A DNA stretch of 64,000 nt from Nocardia vermiculata NBRC 100427. Lineage in GTDB: Bacteria; Actinomycetota; Actinomycetes; Mycobacteriales; Mycobacteriaceae. Shown one piece after another: positions 8,230 through 17,187 of the stretch. The position numbers were made by a program, and so were the translations under genes. Within the stretch, counting starts at the first letter, position 1. The number at the start of each line of letters is the position of its first letter. The stretch is from NCBI RefSeq assembly GCF_001613265.1, contig NZ_BDCA01000012.1, positions 1 through 64,000 on the forward strand. Reading direction: 5' to 3'. Below the pieces are notes generated by a model. The model was not told where the DNA came from. It was given only the letters and a program-made list of their open reading frames with translations, and searched no databases.

Positions 8230-9687
8230 TCAGACCAACGCCGGCGTCCGCAACAGCACCTCCGGAGCGCTGCGGATACCGAAACGGTCGCGCAGGGCAT
8301 GCCTTGCGGCGTTCATCCCGCACATGCCGTGCACTCCCGGGCCGGGCGGGGTACCCGAGGAGCACAGGTAGACGCCGGGGAGCGGAGTGGAATAGGGATT
8401 CCAGCGTGGAGTGGGGCGGAACACCGTCTGCCGCAGCGTCATCGCACCCGCCGCGATATCGCCGCCGACGTAGTTGGGGTTGTGATCGGGCATCCGGGTC
8501 GCCGGACACACGTGAGTGGCCTGGATCAGGTCACGGAAGCCGGGCGCGAAGCGTTCGATCTGCGCGATGACGGCTCCGCTCACATCGCGCGCCGAGCCGT
8601 TGGGGACATGCGCGTAGGCATAGAGGGTCTGCGAGTCGGCAGGAGCGCGTGAATCGTCGACCACGCCGGGCTGAATCACCAGAACGTAGGGCCGGGAGGC
8701 ATGCCGGCCGGACGCGACCTCCTGCTCGGCCACGACCGCCTCCGCGCGGGAGCCGACTACATGCACGGTGCCCGCCGCGGCGAGATCGGTCGCCCGCCAC
8801 GGCACCGGACCGGAGAGCGCGAAATCCACCTTGCAGGCCGCACCGCCGAATCGGTAGCGCTGCAGCATGTTCCGGTAGGTGCGCGGCAACCGGGCGATCC
8901 GCAGGAGTTCGGTCGGTGCGGTGTCCAGCAGCACGGCGTCGGCCGTGGCGAATTCGTCCAGCGAGGTCACCCGGTGGCCGGTGTGCACGCGACCGCCGTG
9001 GCGCAACAGGTCGTCGATCAGCGCATCGACGATGGCCTGCGAACCGCCGCGCGGGATCGCCCACCCGTCCGCGTGAGCGAGGGTGCCCAACAGCAGCGCC
9101 ACCCCGGCGGCCGAGAACGCCTGCGGCGGGATGATCGCATGCGCGCTGACCCCGGTGAACAGAGCGGCGGCCCGATCGCCGGAGAAACGCAGGTTCCAAG
9201 CGGGGCTCGCCTGTTCGAACACTCGGCGACCGAAACGCACCGCGGTGATCAGGTCGCGAGGTATGTGACGGTAATCCGACATCGCGAGTGCCACCGCTGC
9301 CTCGGGGTGCCGCAGCAGCGGTTCGAACAGACGCCGCCAGGCCGGGCCGTCGGATCCCAGCCCCTCGACCGTGCGGTCTAGATCACGCCAGGCCAGGGCG
9401 GCATCCCCGCCGTCGAGCGGGTGCCCGTAGGAGATCTCGGGCGTGAGCAGGTCGACACCGTGCGCGGCCAGATCGAAGGCCCGGAAGAACGGGGAGGCCA
9501 CCGCCATCGGATGGGCTCCCGCACAGATGTCGTGGTGATATCCGGGCAGCGTCAACTCGGCGGTACGGCAGCCACCACCGACCGTCTCGCTCGCCTCGAA
9601 CACCTCGACCGCGATCCCCGCGCGCGCCATCAGCACGGCCGCGGCCAAACCGTTGGGTCCCGAACCGACCACTACCGCATCCGCCAT
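8230..9687 (-). CDS. Phytoene-dehydrogenase-like FAD oxidoreductase
   Basis: FAD-dependent amine-oxidase/phytoene-desaturase fold. The dinucleotide-binding motif VVGSGPNGLAAA starts at residue 7 and is followed by the acidic end of beta2 in VEVFEASETVGGG. The C-terminal YLCSSGTPPGPGVHGMCGMNAA is the second FAD-binding block of this family. 485 aa. Proteins of this type are common in actinobacteria and most have no proven substrate; no other carotenoid genes are nearby. It is transcribed after the TetR gene upstream (138 nt gap), which may regulate it. Confidence 0.85.
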   Translation of the reverse strand: MADAVVVGSGPNGLAAAVLMARAGIAVEVFEASETVGGGCRTAELTLPGYHHDICAGAHPMAVASPFFRAFDLAAHGVDLLTPEISYGHPLDGGDAALAWRDLDRTVEGLGSDGPAWRRLFEPLLRHPEAAVALAMSDYRHIPRDLITAVRFGRRVFEQASPAWNLRFSGDRAAALFTGVSAHAIIPPQAFSAAGVALLLGTLAHADGWAIPRGGSQAIVDALIDDLLRHGGRVHTGHRVTSLDEFATADAVLLDTAPTELLRIARLPRTYRNMLQRYRFGGAACKVDFALSGPVPWRATDLAAAGTVHVVGSRAEAVVAEQEVASGRHASRPYVLVIQPGVVDDSRAPADSQTLYAYAHVPNGSARDVSGAVIAQIERFAPGFRDLIQATHVCPATRMPDHNPNYVGGDIAAGAMTLRQTVFRPTPRWNPYSTPLPGVYLCSSGTPPGPGVHGMCGMNAARHALRDRFGIRSAPEVLLRTPALV

Positions 9688-9825
9688 GCACCCACTGTAG
9701 GCCGCCGGGATACATCGGCGGCGGGGCAGCTTTCGAGTGACCGGCGAAACCGGCAGGCTCCCATCGAATTCCGGCGGTGTTCACAACCCGTCCGGACATG
9801 GCCGGACCACATGGTGTCCGGTCGG

Positions 9826-10401
9826 TCAGTCCCGGTGCTCACCCCAGCGCATCAGTACCCGCATGCGCTGTTCGACCAGGTCCGGACGCAGTCGCCCACC
9901 ACGGTCCAGTTCGGCCATCCCGTGCACGGCGCTCCAGAAGACCTCTGTATACGCACCGGATTCCGCGGCGCCGACCTTGTCGATGAACAACTGCTCGAGC
10001 TCACCGAACGAGGTGCGCAGCGCTTCGGGTGCGTCCGGCCCGAACACCAATTCGGTATCCAGCACGAACATCGCCTCGTAGAGCGCCGGATTTCCGGACG
10101 CGAAATCCAGGTAGGCGCGCGCCATGGCCTCCATGGCCGCACCGGGCCCGCTCGCCCCCACGCGCGCCGCATGCAGCACCCGCCCCAGCTGCGCGAAGCC
10201 CTGCTCGGCGACGGCCGAGACGATGGCTCGTTTACCGGAGAAGTGGCTGTAGAGCACCGGCTGGCTGTACTCGATCCGGTCGGCGAGGCGGCGAACCGTC
10301 ACCGCCTCCCAGCCGTCGGATTCGGCCAGCTCACGGGCGCTGTCGATAATTGCCTGCCGCCGCTGCGCGCGTTCGCGTTCCTTACGTTCCTGTGCGGTCA
10401 T
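9826..10401 (-). CDS. TetR/AcrR family transcriptional regulator
   Basis: 191 aa with an N-terminal TetR helix-turn-helix (TVRRLADRIEYSQPVLYSHF, about residues 40-59) after a basic leader. The C-terminal domain contains FWSAVHGMAEL, the WHG-type ligand-binding pattern. The gene follows the GDP-mannose pyrophosphorylase gene by 52 nt, and a perfect 13-bp palindrome lies 10-22 nt before its start codon, suggesting autoregulation. The oxidoreductase gene downstream is the likely co-regulated partner. Confidence 0.9.
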   Translation of the reverse strand: MTAQERKERERAQRRQAIIDSARELAESDGWEAVTVRRLADRIEYSQPVLYSHFSGKRAIVSAVAEQGFAQLGRVLHAARVGASGPGAAMEAMARAYLDFASGNPALYEAMFVLDTELVFGPDAPEALRTSFGELEQLFIDKVGAAESGAYTEVFWSAVHGMAELDRGGRLRPDLVEQRMRVLMRWGEHRD

Positions 10402-10410
10402 ACCGAAATT

Positions 10411-10434
10411 CTAGCAATGCTAGGCATGGTAGCG
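10411..10434. promoter_or_regulatory. Candidate TetR autoregulatory operator
   Basis: CTAGCAATGCTAG at 10411-10423 is a perfect palindrome around a central A, just upstream of the TetR start codon. It also starts a run of imperfect 9-nt repeats on the plus strand (TAGCAATGC, TAGGCATGG, TAGCGATGC). Binding by the neighbouring TetR protein is inferred from position. Confidence 0.5.
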
Positions 10435-10453
10435 ATGCGCGCACCGCGCGCGG

Positions 10454-11554
10454 CTACACGTCGGTGGAAAAGCGGATGCCACCGTCGGGCAGATCCACGC
10501 CCGGCCAGATCCGCGCCCCGCGCAGCAGTTCACAGCGGGCGCCGACGCTCGCGCCGTCACCGATCACACCGTCACGGACCAGCGCGCGAGGACCGATCCG
10601 CGCGCCGAAACCGATGATCGAACGCTCCACCGTCGCACCGGCCTCGACCCGGGCACCGTCGAACAGCACCGCACCGTCCAACCGCGCACCGGCACCGACC
10701 TCGGCGCCGCGCCCGACGACCGTGCCACCGATCAGCAGCGCACCCGGCGCGATCCCCGCACCGGCATGCACCAGCGACTCCCCACGCTGGCCCGGCAGGG
10801 CCGGCGACGGGGCGATACCGCGCACCAGATCGGCGGAGCCCCGCACGAAATCCTCCGGCGTACCCATATCCCGCCAGTACGAGGCGTCGACGTGGCCCTG
10901 AATGTGGGCTCCCTCCGCCAGCAGCGACGGGAAGACCTCGCGCTCCACCGACACCGGGCGCCCGGACGGGATCTTCTCGATGTACTCGCGGCGGAAGACG
11001 TAGCAGCCGGCGTTGATCTGGTCGGTCGGCGGATCCTGCGTCTTCTCCAGGAAGGCGGTGACCCGGCCGTTCTCGTCGGTCGGCACGCAGCCGAAGGCAC
11101 GCGGATCACCGACTCGAACCAGATGCAGTGTCACATCGGCACCGGTGGTGGTGTGGGTGTCGAGAATCGCACCGAGATCGGCGCCACCGAGCACATCGCC
11201 GTTGAACACCATCACGTTGTCGGCGCGCAGTCTGGGCAGCACGTTACGAATGCCGCCGCCGGTGCCCAGCGGTTCGGTCTCGGTGACGTATTCGAGCTCG
11301 AGGCCGAGCTCGGCACCGTCGCCGAAATGCTCCTCGAAGACCTCGGCTTTGAACGAGGTGCCCAGAACCACGTGGCGGATGCCCGCGTCGGCGATCCGCG
11401 CCAGCAGGTGGTGCAGGAACGGCAGACCGGCTACCGGCAGCATCGGCTTCGGCGCCGACAGTGTCAACGGGCGCAGCCGCGTGCCCTGGCCGCCCACCAG
11501 GATCACGGCATCCGTAGCGGTGTTCACGCCCGCTCCCTCCGGAGTATCCGGCAT
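10454..11554 (-). CDS. manC: Mannose-1-phosphate guanylyltransferase (GDP-mannose pyrophosphorylase)
   Basis: Nucleotidyltransferase making GDP-mannose for mannolipids and glycoproteins. The N-terminal signature GGQGTRLRPLTLSAPKPMLP starts at residue 21, with the catalytic-domain blocks VFNGDVLGG and DRAFGCV-type substrate loop (here DPRAFGCVPTDENG). The last 100 residues are left-handed beta-helix hexapeptide repeats (VVGRGAEVGAGARLDGAV and similar). ATG 11554, preceded by GAGGAAG, gives 366 aa, close to the M. tuberculosis orthologue at this locus (Rv3264c). It is downstream of wbbL and rmlD in the same direction. Confidence 0.92.
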   Translation of the reverse strand: MPDTPEGAGVNTATDAVILVGGQGTRLRPLTLSAPKPMLPVAGLPFLHHLLARIADAGIRHVVLGTSFKAEVFEEHFGDGAELGLELEYVTETEPLGTGGGIRNVLPRLRADNVMVFNGDVLGGADLGAILDTHTTTGADVTLHLVRVGDPRAFGCVPTDENGRVTAFLEKTQDPPTDQINAGCYVFRREYIEKIPSGRPVSVEREVFPSLLAEGAHIQGHVDASYWRDMGTPEDFVRGSADLVRGIAPSPALPGQRGESLVHAGAGIAPGALLIGGTVVGRGAEVGAGARLDGAVLFDGARVEAGATVERSIIGFGARIGPRALVRDGVIGDGASVGARCELLRGARIWPGVDLPDGGIRFSTDV

Positions 11555-11591
11555 CTGTCTTCCTCTGTTCAGCTTCGGTTCACACGCGCGC

Positions 11592-12500
11592 TCACACCGC
11601 AGTGCGGTCGCGCTCACGCAGCGCAGATCGAACCGCAAGTTTGCAGCGAATCGCAAGTCCACCGCGCAACGCCCACCGCAGCGGGGCCTGCCACCAGTGC
11701 GGATGACGATCGGCCTGAAAACGATAGGCGGAGGCGTGGTGGGCGGGCAACATCGTCTCCGGGTGCTTGCTCGCCGCATGCCCCTTGGCGTGGGTGACCT
11801 CGGCTTCCGGCACGAAGACGTTGTGCCAGCCCGCGCGGCCGATCCGGTCGCCGAAGTCGACATCCTCCATGTACATGAAGTAGCGGGAGTCGAAGCCCTC
11901 GATAGCCTCGAACGCGGCCCGTCGGACCAGCAGGCACGAGCCCGACAACCAGCCGACCGTGCGCTCGGCGATCTCCTCGTTCTCCTGACGGTAGCGCCGC
12001 GACCAGGGATTACCGGGCCACACCGTGCCGAGGATCGCATGCCCGGCACCGTCGAGCAGGCCGGGAACCGCACGCGCGGACGGATAGATGCTGCCGTCGG
12101 GCTCGTGGATCAGCGGCCCCAGCGCGCCGGCCCGCGGCCACCGTTGTGCGGCCACGAGCAGCCGATCGAGCGAATCGGTGCCCCAGCGGACATCGGGATT
12201 CGCGATGACGATGTATTCGATCTCGGGACCGAGCTCGGCCACCGCGCGGTTCACCGCGCCGCCGTAACCGATATTGCCTCCGGTACGCAGCAGGGTCACA
12301 TGCTCATTGGCTTCGGCGGCCAGCTCCGGGGCACCGTCGGTCGAGCCGTTGTCGGCCATGATGACGCGCGGTTTGGTCTCGGTGGCAGTGGCCAGGGTGC
12401 TGATGAAGTGTTCGAGGTGCTCCCCCGGCGAATAGGTGACGGTGACAATTGCCAGTTCGGGGGTACGGTCCGCGGGAGAGGGTGAATCCGAAGCGCTCAC
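11592..12500 (-). CDS. wbbL: Rhamnosyltransferase WbbL (mycolyl-arabinogalactan linker)
   Basis: GT2-family enzyme that moves rhamnose from dTDP-rhamnose onto decaprenyl-PP-GlcNAc, building the disaccharide linker between peptidoglycan and arabinogalactan. Visible features are TVTYSPGEHLEHFISTL at the N-terminus, the nucleotide-binding ADNGSTDG, the NPDV metal-site block, GWLSGSCLLVRR and the acceptor-region YFMYMEDVDFG. GTG 12500 begins 6 nt after the rmlD stop and gives 302 aa. Placement between rmlD and the GDP-mannose pyrophosphorylase gene matches the mycobacterial wbbL1 locus. Confidence 0.93.
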   Translation of the reverse strand: MSASDSPSPADRTPELAIVTVTYSPGEHLEHFISTLATATETKPRVIMADNGSTDGAPELAAEANEHVTLLRTGGNIGYGGAVNRAVAELGPEIEYIVIANPDVRWGTDSLDRLLVAAQRWPRAGALGPLIHEPDGSIYPSARAVPGLLDGAGHAILGTVWPGNPWSRRYRQENEEIAERTVGWLSGSCLLVRRAAFEAIEGFDSRYFMYMEDVDFGDRIGRAGWHNVFVPEAEVTHAKGHAASKHPETMLPAHHASAYRFQADRHPHWWQAPLRWALRGGLAIRCKLAVRSALRERDRTAV

Positions 12501-12506
12501 GGGTTC

Positions 12507-13397
12507 TCACCCTATCCGGTCGGAGCCCGCTGCAGGCAGCCGAGCAGAACCGCGCAGCACGGCCATCGCTTCGGCCAGCGCGGGTCGCCACCCGCGCAGC
12601 GGGGTCAGCCCGGCGGCTGTCCAGGACCGCTGCGACAGGACCGAATACTGCGGGCGCGGTGCAGGTCTCGGAAAATCTGCGGTGGTGCATGCGCTGACCC
12701 GTTCCGGATCCGCACCGAGTTCGGCGAAGATGGCACGGGCGACCTCGAACCAGCTGACCGCACCGTCGTTGACGGCGTGCAGCAGGCGTACCTCGGGGCA
12801 GCGGGCGGCGAGCTCGAGCAGCGCGGCGGCGAGATCCGGCGCGTAGGTGGGTGAGCCGATCTGGTCGTCGACGACCGATACCGGGCCGCCCGCGGCCGCC
12901 AACCGCCGCATGGTGGCCACGAAATCGCCGTGATCGCCGGTGTAGACCCAGGCGGTGCGCACCACCGTCGCCGCCGGGCAGGCACGCAGCACCGCCTGCT
13001 CACCGGCCAATTTGGAGCGCCCGTACACCGTGACCGGCCCCGTCGGATCCTCCGGTTCGTAGGGCCGGGTGCTGGTGCCGTCGAACACGTAGTCGGTGGA
13101 TACGTGGATCAGTCGCGCGCCGGCTACCCGGCAGGCGGTGGCCAGCACTTCCGGACCGGTCTCGTTTCCGGCGAAGGCGGCGTCGGGATCGGATTCGGCG
13201 GCGTCGACCGCGGTATAGGCGGCACAGTTGATCACCACGTCACCGGGACGCAGCACCGACCGCACGGCCGCGGCGTCGCAGATGTCGAGGTCGTCGCGGC
13301 GCAGTGCGATCGCTCCGGCGGATCGGGCGAGCAGGGCGCGGCCGAGCTGACCACCGGCGCCGGTCACCACGAGCCTGGATTGCGAAACGGGTCTCAC
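12507..13397 (-). CDS. rmlD: dTDP-4-dehydrorhamnose reductase RmlD
   Basis: Last step of dTDP-L-rhamnose synthesis. It is an extended short-chain dehydrogenase with TGAGGQLGRALL at the N-terminus, the catalytic YGRSKLAGE (YxxxK), the family block HVSTDYVFDG and VVDDQIGSPTY. GTG start at 13397, 296 aa. First gene of the leftward rmlD-wbbL-pyrophosphorylase operon. It supplies the donor used by WbbL, so the two adjacent genes act in sequence. Confidence 0.95.
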   Translation of the reverse strand: MRPVSQSRLVVTGAGGQLGRALLARSAGAIALRRDDLDICDAAAVRSVLRPGDVVINCAAYTAVDAAESDPDAAFAGNETGPEVLATACRVAGARLIHVSTDYVFDGTSTRPYEPEDPTGPVTVYGRSKLAGEQAVLRACPAATVVRTAWVYTGDHGDFVATMRRLAAAGGPVSVVDDQIGSPTYAPDLAAALLELAARCPEVRLLHAVNDGAVSWFEVARAIFAELGADPERVSACTTADFPRPAPRPQYSVLSQRSWTAAGLTPLRGWRPALAEAMAVLRGSARLPAAGSDRIG

Positions 13398-13500
13398 GCG
13401 GCAAGTCTGGCACGCCGCGCCAGCAGCGGTTCAACGGTGCAGCCGGAACGGTTGGATAGCCTCGGGCGAGGATCGATCCAGAGTCGAGAAGGAATTCGAA

Positions 13501-15063
13501 GTGCCGCAGAACAGAAGTGCACGGCCGCCGGCACGCGGCGCCGGCGCACCACTGCGCGGCGGCCGCGTTCCACGCGCACGGGGGGCTCGTCCGCGTCCGC
13601 ACCCCCAGCCGAACCGCTCCGCCGGCAAGCTGCTGGCCGCCGCCGCGGCGGCGGTGGTGTTCATCGTCACCGGATTCGGCTGGCACAGCGTGGGCACCTT
13701 GATCTCCGGCATCGAGCGGATCGGCAATCTGGGCCTGGGCGGCGGGCACGACGGCGCCGTCGACATCCTGATGGTCGGCATCGACAGCCGCACCGACGCG
13801 CACGGCAACCCGCTCAGCGACCGCGAACGCGCGATGCTGCATGCCGGTGACGAAGTCGGCACCAACACCGACACCATCGTGCTGGTCCGAGTCCCCAACG
13901 ACGGTCGCTCGGCCACCGCCATCTCGATCCCCCGGGATTCCTATGTCGATATCCCCGGCATCGGCAAGGGCAAGATCAACTCCGCATACGGCACGACCAA
14001 GGCGAAGACCGCCGACGAACTGGCCGGCGAGGGTTTGTCGGACGCCCAGATCGAAGAGAAGTCCAACCAGGCCGGGCGGCAGGCGCTGATCAAATCGGTC
14101 GCCGGACTCACCGGGATCACGGTCGATCACTACGCCGAGGTCGGATTGCTGGGCTTCGTCCTGCTCACCGATGCCGTGGGCGGTGTCGACGTATGCCTGA
14201 ACAATCCGGTGGACGAACCGCTCTCCGGTGCGAATTTCCCCGCCGGACCACAGCGATTGGAAGGGGCGCAGGCGCTGAGTTTCGTGCGTCAACGCCACGC
14301 GCTGCCCCGCGGCGACCTGGACCGGATCGTGCGCCAGCAGGTGTTCATGGCTCAGCTGGTGAACCAGGCACTCAGCGCCGAACTGCTCGCCAACCCCGCG
14401 AAGCTGCGCGAACTCAGCGACGCGGTGGGGCGCACCATCGTGCTGGACCAGGACTGGGACGTCGTGGCTTTCATGCATCAGCTGCGGGATCTGTCCGGCG
14501 GAAAAGTGAATTTCGAGACCATCCCGGTGGAGGATCTCAACGCGACGACCTCCGATGGTGAATCCGTGGTGAAGGTCGATCCGGGTTCGGTGGCCTCCTT
14601 CGTCGCCACCGCGGTCGGCGCCGAACCCGAGAAGTCCTCGAAAGACGACCACCCCGCGGTGGCCCCCGAGTCGATCACCGCCGACATCTACAACGCCGGC
14701 ACCACCGGCGGACTGGCCGGACAGGTCGCACAGGAGCTGACCGGTAAGGGTTTCCACACCGGCACCGTGGCCAACTGGTCCGGGGAGCCGGTCCGCAGCA
14801 GCAGGGTCCTCGCGGCGAAGGATTCCGACCCGGCGGCGAAGACCGTCGCCGAGGCGCTGGGCGGGCTGACCGTGGACACCGATCCGGACCTGCCGGAGGG
14901 TGCGGTGCGGGTCGTGCTGGCCGATGACTATTCTGGTCCGGGCTCGGCGGCCGGAAGCCTGTTCGACATGTCGGGAACCTCGAGTTCCAATGGCACCGCG
15001 ACCCCGGTGCCGCCGGCGCCGCCCATCGACGCCGGCCAGAACGGACCGAAATGCGTGAATTGA
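13501..15063 (+). CDS. LytR-CpsA-Psr (LCP) family cell-wall ligase
   Basis: LCP enzymes transfer lipid-linked wall polymers to peptidoglycan; the mycobacterial member at this locus (Rv3267, Lcp1) attaches arabinogalactan. A basic cytoplasmic tail of about 40 residues precedes one membrane helix (LLAAAAAAVVFIVTGF). The LCP domain has MVGIDSR, SIPRDSYVDIPG with its conserved Arg-Asp, and FVRQRHALPRGDLDR. A C-terminal LytR_C domain (about 390-490) ends the protein. GTG 13501 follows GAAGGA; 520 aa. It is divergent from rmlD, fitting a shared role in linking arabinogalactan. The 3' end overlaps the next gene by 13 nt. Confidence 0.93.
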   Translation: MPQNRSARPPARGAGAPLRGGRVPRARGARPRPHPQPNRSAGKLLAAAAAAVVFIVTGFGWHSVGTLISGIERIGNLGLGGGHDGAVDILMVGIDSRTDAHGNPLSDRERAMLHAGDEVGTNTDTIVLVRVPNDGRSATAISIPRDSYVDIPGIGKGKINSAYGTTKAKTADELAGEGLSDAQIEEKSNQAGRQALIKSVAGLTGITVDHYAEVGLLGFVLLTDAVGGVDVCLNNPVDEPLSGANFPAGPQRLEGAQALSFVRQRHALPRGDLDRIVRQQVFMAQLVNQALSAELLANPAKLRELSDAVGRTIVLDQDWDVVAFMHQLRDLSGGKVNFETIPVEDLNATTSDGESVVKVDPGSVASFVATAVGAEPEKSSKDDHPAVAPESITADIYNAGTTGGLAGQVAQELTGKGFHTGTVANWSGEPVRSSRVLAAKDSDPAAKTVAEALGGLTVDTDPDLPEGAVRVVLADDYSGPGSAAGSLFDMSGTSSSNGTATPVPPAPPIDAGQNGPKCVN

Positions 15064-15767
15064 ACGACACTCTCACCGATGCGCTGCTGGAACCGATCCT
15101 CGCTCGCGAGCCTGCGGCGCCTCGAATCACCCACTACGACGACAGCACCGGCGCTCGAATCGAACTGTCCGGGCTGACGCTCGCGAACTGGGCGGCCAAG
15201 ACCGCCAATATGATCCGCGACGAATTCGGGCTCACCGCAGGCGCACGGGTGTCGGTGTTGCTGCCGGCGCACTGGCAGACCGCCGCGGTGCTGCTGGGTT
15301 GTTGGTGGGCCGGGACCGAAGTGGTCCTGGTCCCCGACGCCGATGCCGAACTGGCACTGGTATCGGCCGCTCGGATGAACGAGACCGACGACATCGCGGA
15401 GGTGGCGGCGCTGTCCCTGGATCCGATGGGCGGGCCGGTGGCCGATCTCCCCGTCGGTATCACCGACTTCGCCACCTCGGTGCGCGCACACGGCGACCAG
15501 TTCCACCCGGCCGGCGCGGGTGCGGCCCTCGACGGCGCCTCCGTCGCACAGACCCTGGAATCGGCTCGCGCCTCCGCGCAACGCCAGGGCTTCACGGCGG
15601 CGGACCGGGTGCTGTCGACGAGCGAATGGGACACCCCGGTCCGGCTGCTCGACGGTCTGCTGGCGGTCTACGCGGCCGGTGCATCGCTGGTGCAGGTCAC
15701 CGCCGCCGATCCGGAGCGGATGGAACACCGCGCCGACGTCGAACGCGTCACCGTGCGCCGGCCCTGA
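15051..15767 (+). CDS. TIGR03089 family protein (AMP-ligase N-domain-like)
   Basis: 238 aa, matching the actinobacterial TIGR03089 family, which resembles only the N-terminal part of acyl-CoA ligases (NMIRDEFGLTAGARVSVLLP, then LLGCWWAGTEVVLVPD). The ATP-binding and adenylation motifs of full ligases are absent, so it is probably not a ligase by itself. It overlaps the LCP gene by 13 nt and is thus translationally coupled, as with Rv3267-Rv3268, pointing to an envelope-related role that remains unknown. Confidence 0.82.
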   Translation: MRELNDTLTDALLEPILAREPAAPRITHYDDSTGARIELSGLTLANWAAKTANMIRDEFGLTAGARVSVLLPAHWQTAAVLLGCWWAGTEVVLVPDADAELALVSAARMNETDDIAEVAALSLDPMGGPVADLPVGITDFATSVRAHGDQFHPAGAGAALDGASVAQTLESARASAQRQGFTAADRVLSTSEWDTPVRLLDGLLAVYAAGASLVQVTAADPERMEHRADVERVTVRRP

Positions 15768-15873
15768 TCTCCTACCGCGGTAGGGGCCGGTGCTCCACCC
15801 TGAGACCGTTTCCGGCCGTCCCCGGACTCCGTAACCTGGAGTTCAGGGGTCCGGACGACGAACGGGGAAGGCG

Positions 15874-17181
15874 ATGAAGCCTCAGTACTGGTTTCGCTGG
15901 CTGGTGGTTCAGGGCACACCACGACTGCTCCTGAAGACATACGCCCGGCGAGGCGAGACCTTGGCGCAGTTGATGTCCAGCCCGGCCGCGGTCCAGGATC
16001 CGGTACCACTGCTGGAATCGCTGCGGGACCGGGGCCGGTTGGTGCGCTCACCGTTCGGCTGGGCCACGGTCGACCACGAACTGGTCCGTACCGTCCTGCG
16101 CGACACCAGCTTCGGAGTCGCCGCGGTCGAAGGTTTCATTCCCCCGGCACTGCGCCCGCTGACCGATCTGGCGGAGCTGCCACCGAATCCGGTGCAACCA
16201 CCGTCCATGCTGGTGATCGATCCGCCCGACCACACCCGGATGCGCAAACCGGTGGCCTCGGCGTTCACGCCACGGGCGATCGGCCGGCTGCGCGACCGCG
16301 TCGAGTCGGTCACCGAAGAGCTGCTCGACGCACTACCCTCCTGTGGTTCGGCTGGTTCGGCGGATCTGGTGGCCGATTTCGCCTCCCAGGTACCGATCGC
16401 GATCATCTCCGAAATGCTGGGCTTCCCCGATGCCGACCGCCGGCGCTTCCTGGCCTGGGGCGATGCCGCCTCGCCGCTGCTGGATATCGGTCTGAGCTGG
16501 CGAACGTCCCGCACCGCGGCCGCGTCGATCCTGGAAATGGACGGCTACCTGGACGAGCACATCGCACGGCTGCGTCGCGAGCCGGGCGAAGACATCCTGT
16601 CCGGCCTGGTGAGTTCGGGTGACCTCGACGATCGCGAATTGAAGGCATCCGCAACCCTGCTGATGGGGGCCGGCTTCGAGACGACCGTCAATCTGATCAG
16701 CAACGGCGTCGTGCAGTTGGTGAACCACCCGGATCAACGGGAATTGCTGCGCGCCGATCCGGACCTGTGGCCCAACGCGATCGAGGAGATCCTGCGCTTC
16801 GACGCGCCGGTACAGACCACCGGCCGGATCGCCGGTCGCGATGTGGACCTGGGCGGAACCACCGTACGGTCGGGCAGCACCGTGGTGCTGATGCTGGCGG
16901 GCGCCAACCGTGACCCGAAGGTCTTCACCGATCCGCACCGCTTCGACGTCACCCGCGCCAACGCCCGGGACCACCTCACCTTCTCCAGCGGCATCCACGC
17001 CTGCCTGGGGGCCAGCCTGGCCCGGATGGAGGGCCTGCACGCATTGCGGGCACTGTTCGACCGGTTCCCGAATCTGACACTTGCCGGTACCCCGGAACGC
17101 CGGCCGCTGTTCACCCTGCACGGTTACCGGCGGCTACCGGTGCTCCTGGGACAGCGCGCGCCCCAGACCACCGGCGTCTGA
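15874..17181 (+). CDS. Cytochrome P450
   Basis: Class I bacterial P450 of 435 aa. The I-helix reads LLMGAGFETT, where the usual acidic residue before the threonines is Glu; the K-helix ExxR is EEILR; and the heme loop FSSGIHACLG fits FxxGxHxCxG with the thiolate near Cys377. GGGGAAGG precedes the ATG. No ferredoxin or reductase gene is adjacent, so it depends on partners elsewhere. The substrate cannot be read from sequence. It converges on the carboxylesterase gene with only 6 nt between the stops. Confidence 0.95.
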   Translation: MKPQYWFRWLVVQGTPRLLLKTYARRGETLAQLMSSPAAVQDPVPLLESLRDRGRLVRSPFGWATVDHELVRTVLRDTSFGVAAVEGFIPPALRPLTDLAELPPNPVQPPSMLVIDPPDHTRMRKPVASAFTPRAIGRLRDRVESVTEELLDALPSCGSAGSADLVADFASQVPIAIISEMLGFPDADRRRFLAWGDAASPLLDIGLSWRTSRTAAASILEMDGYLDEHIARLRREPGEDILSGLVSSGDLDDRELKASATLLMGAGFETTVNLISNGVVQLVNHPDQRELLRADPDLWPNAIEEILRFDAPVQTTGRIAGRDVDLGGTTVRSGSTVVLMLAGANRDPKVFTDPHRFDVTRANARDHLTFSSGIHACLGASLARMEGLHALRALFDRFPNLTLAGTPERRPLFTLHGYRRLPVLLGQRAPQTTGV

Positions 17182-17187
17182 AACGGC

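Noticed and set aside
13240..14757. 505-codon leftward frame opposite the LCP gene
   Set aside because: Complementary to the LCP domain; no recognisable motif, no ribosome site, and the forward frame carries all the conserved residues.
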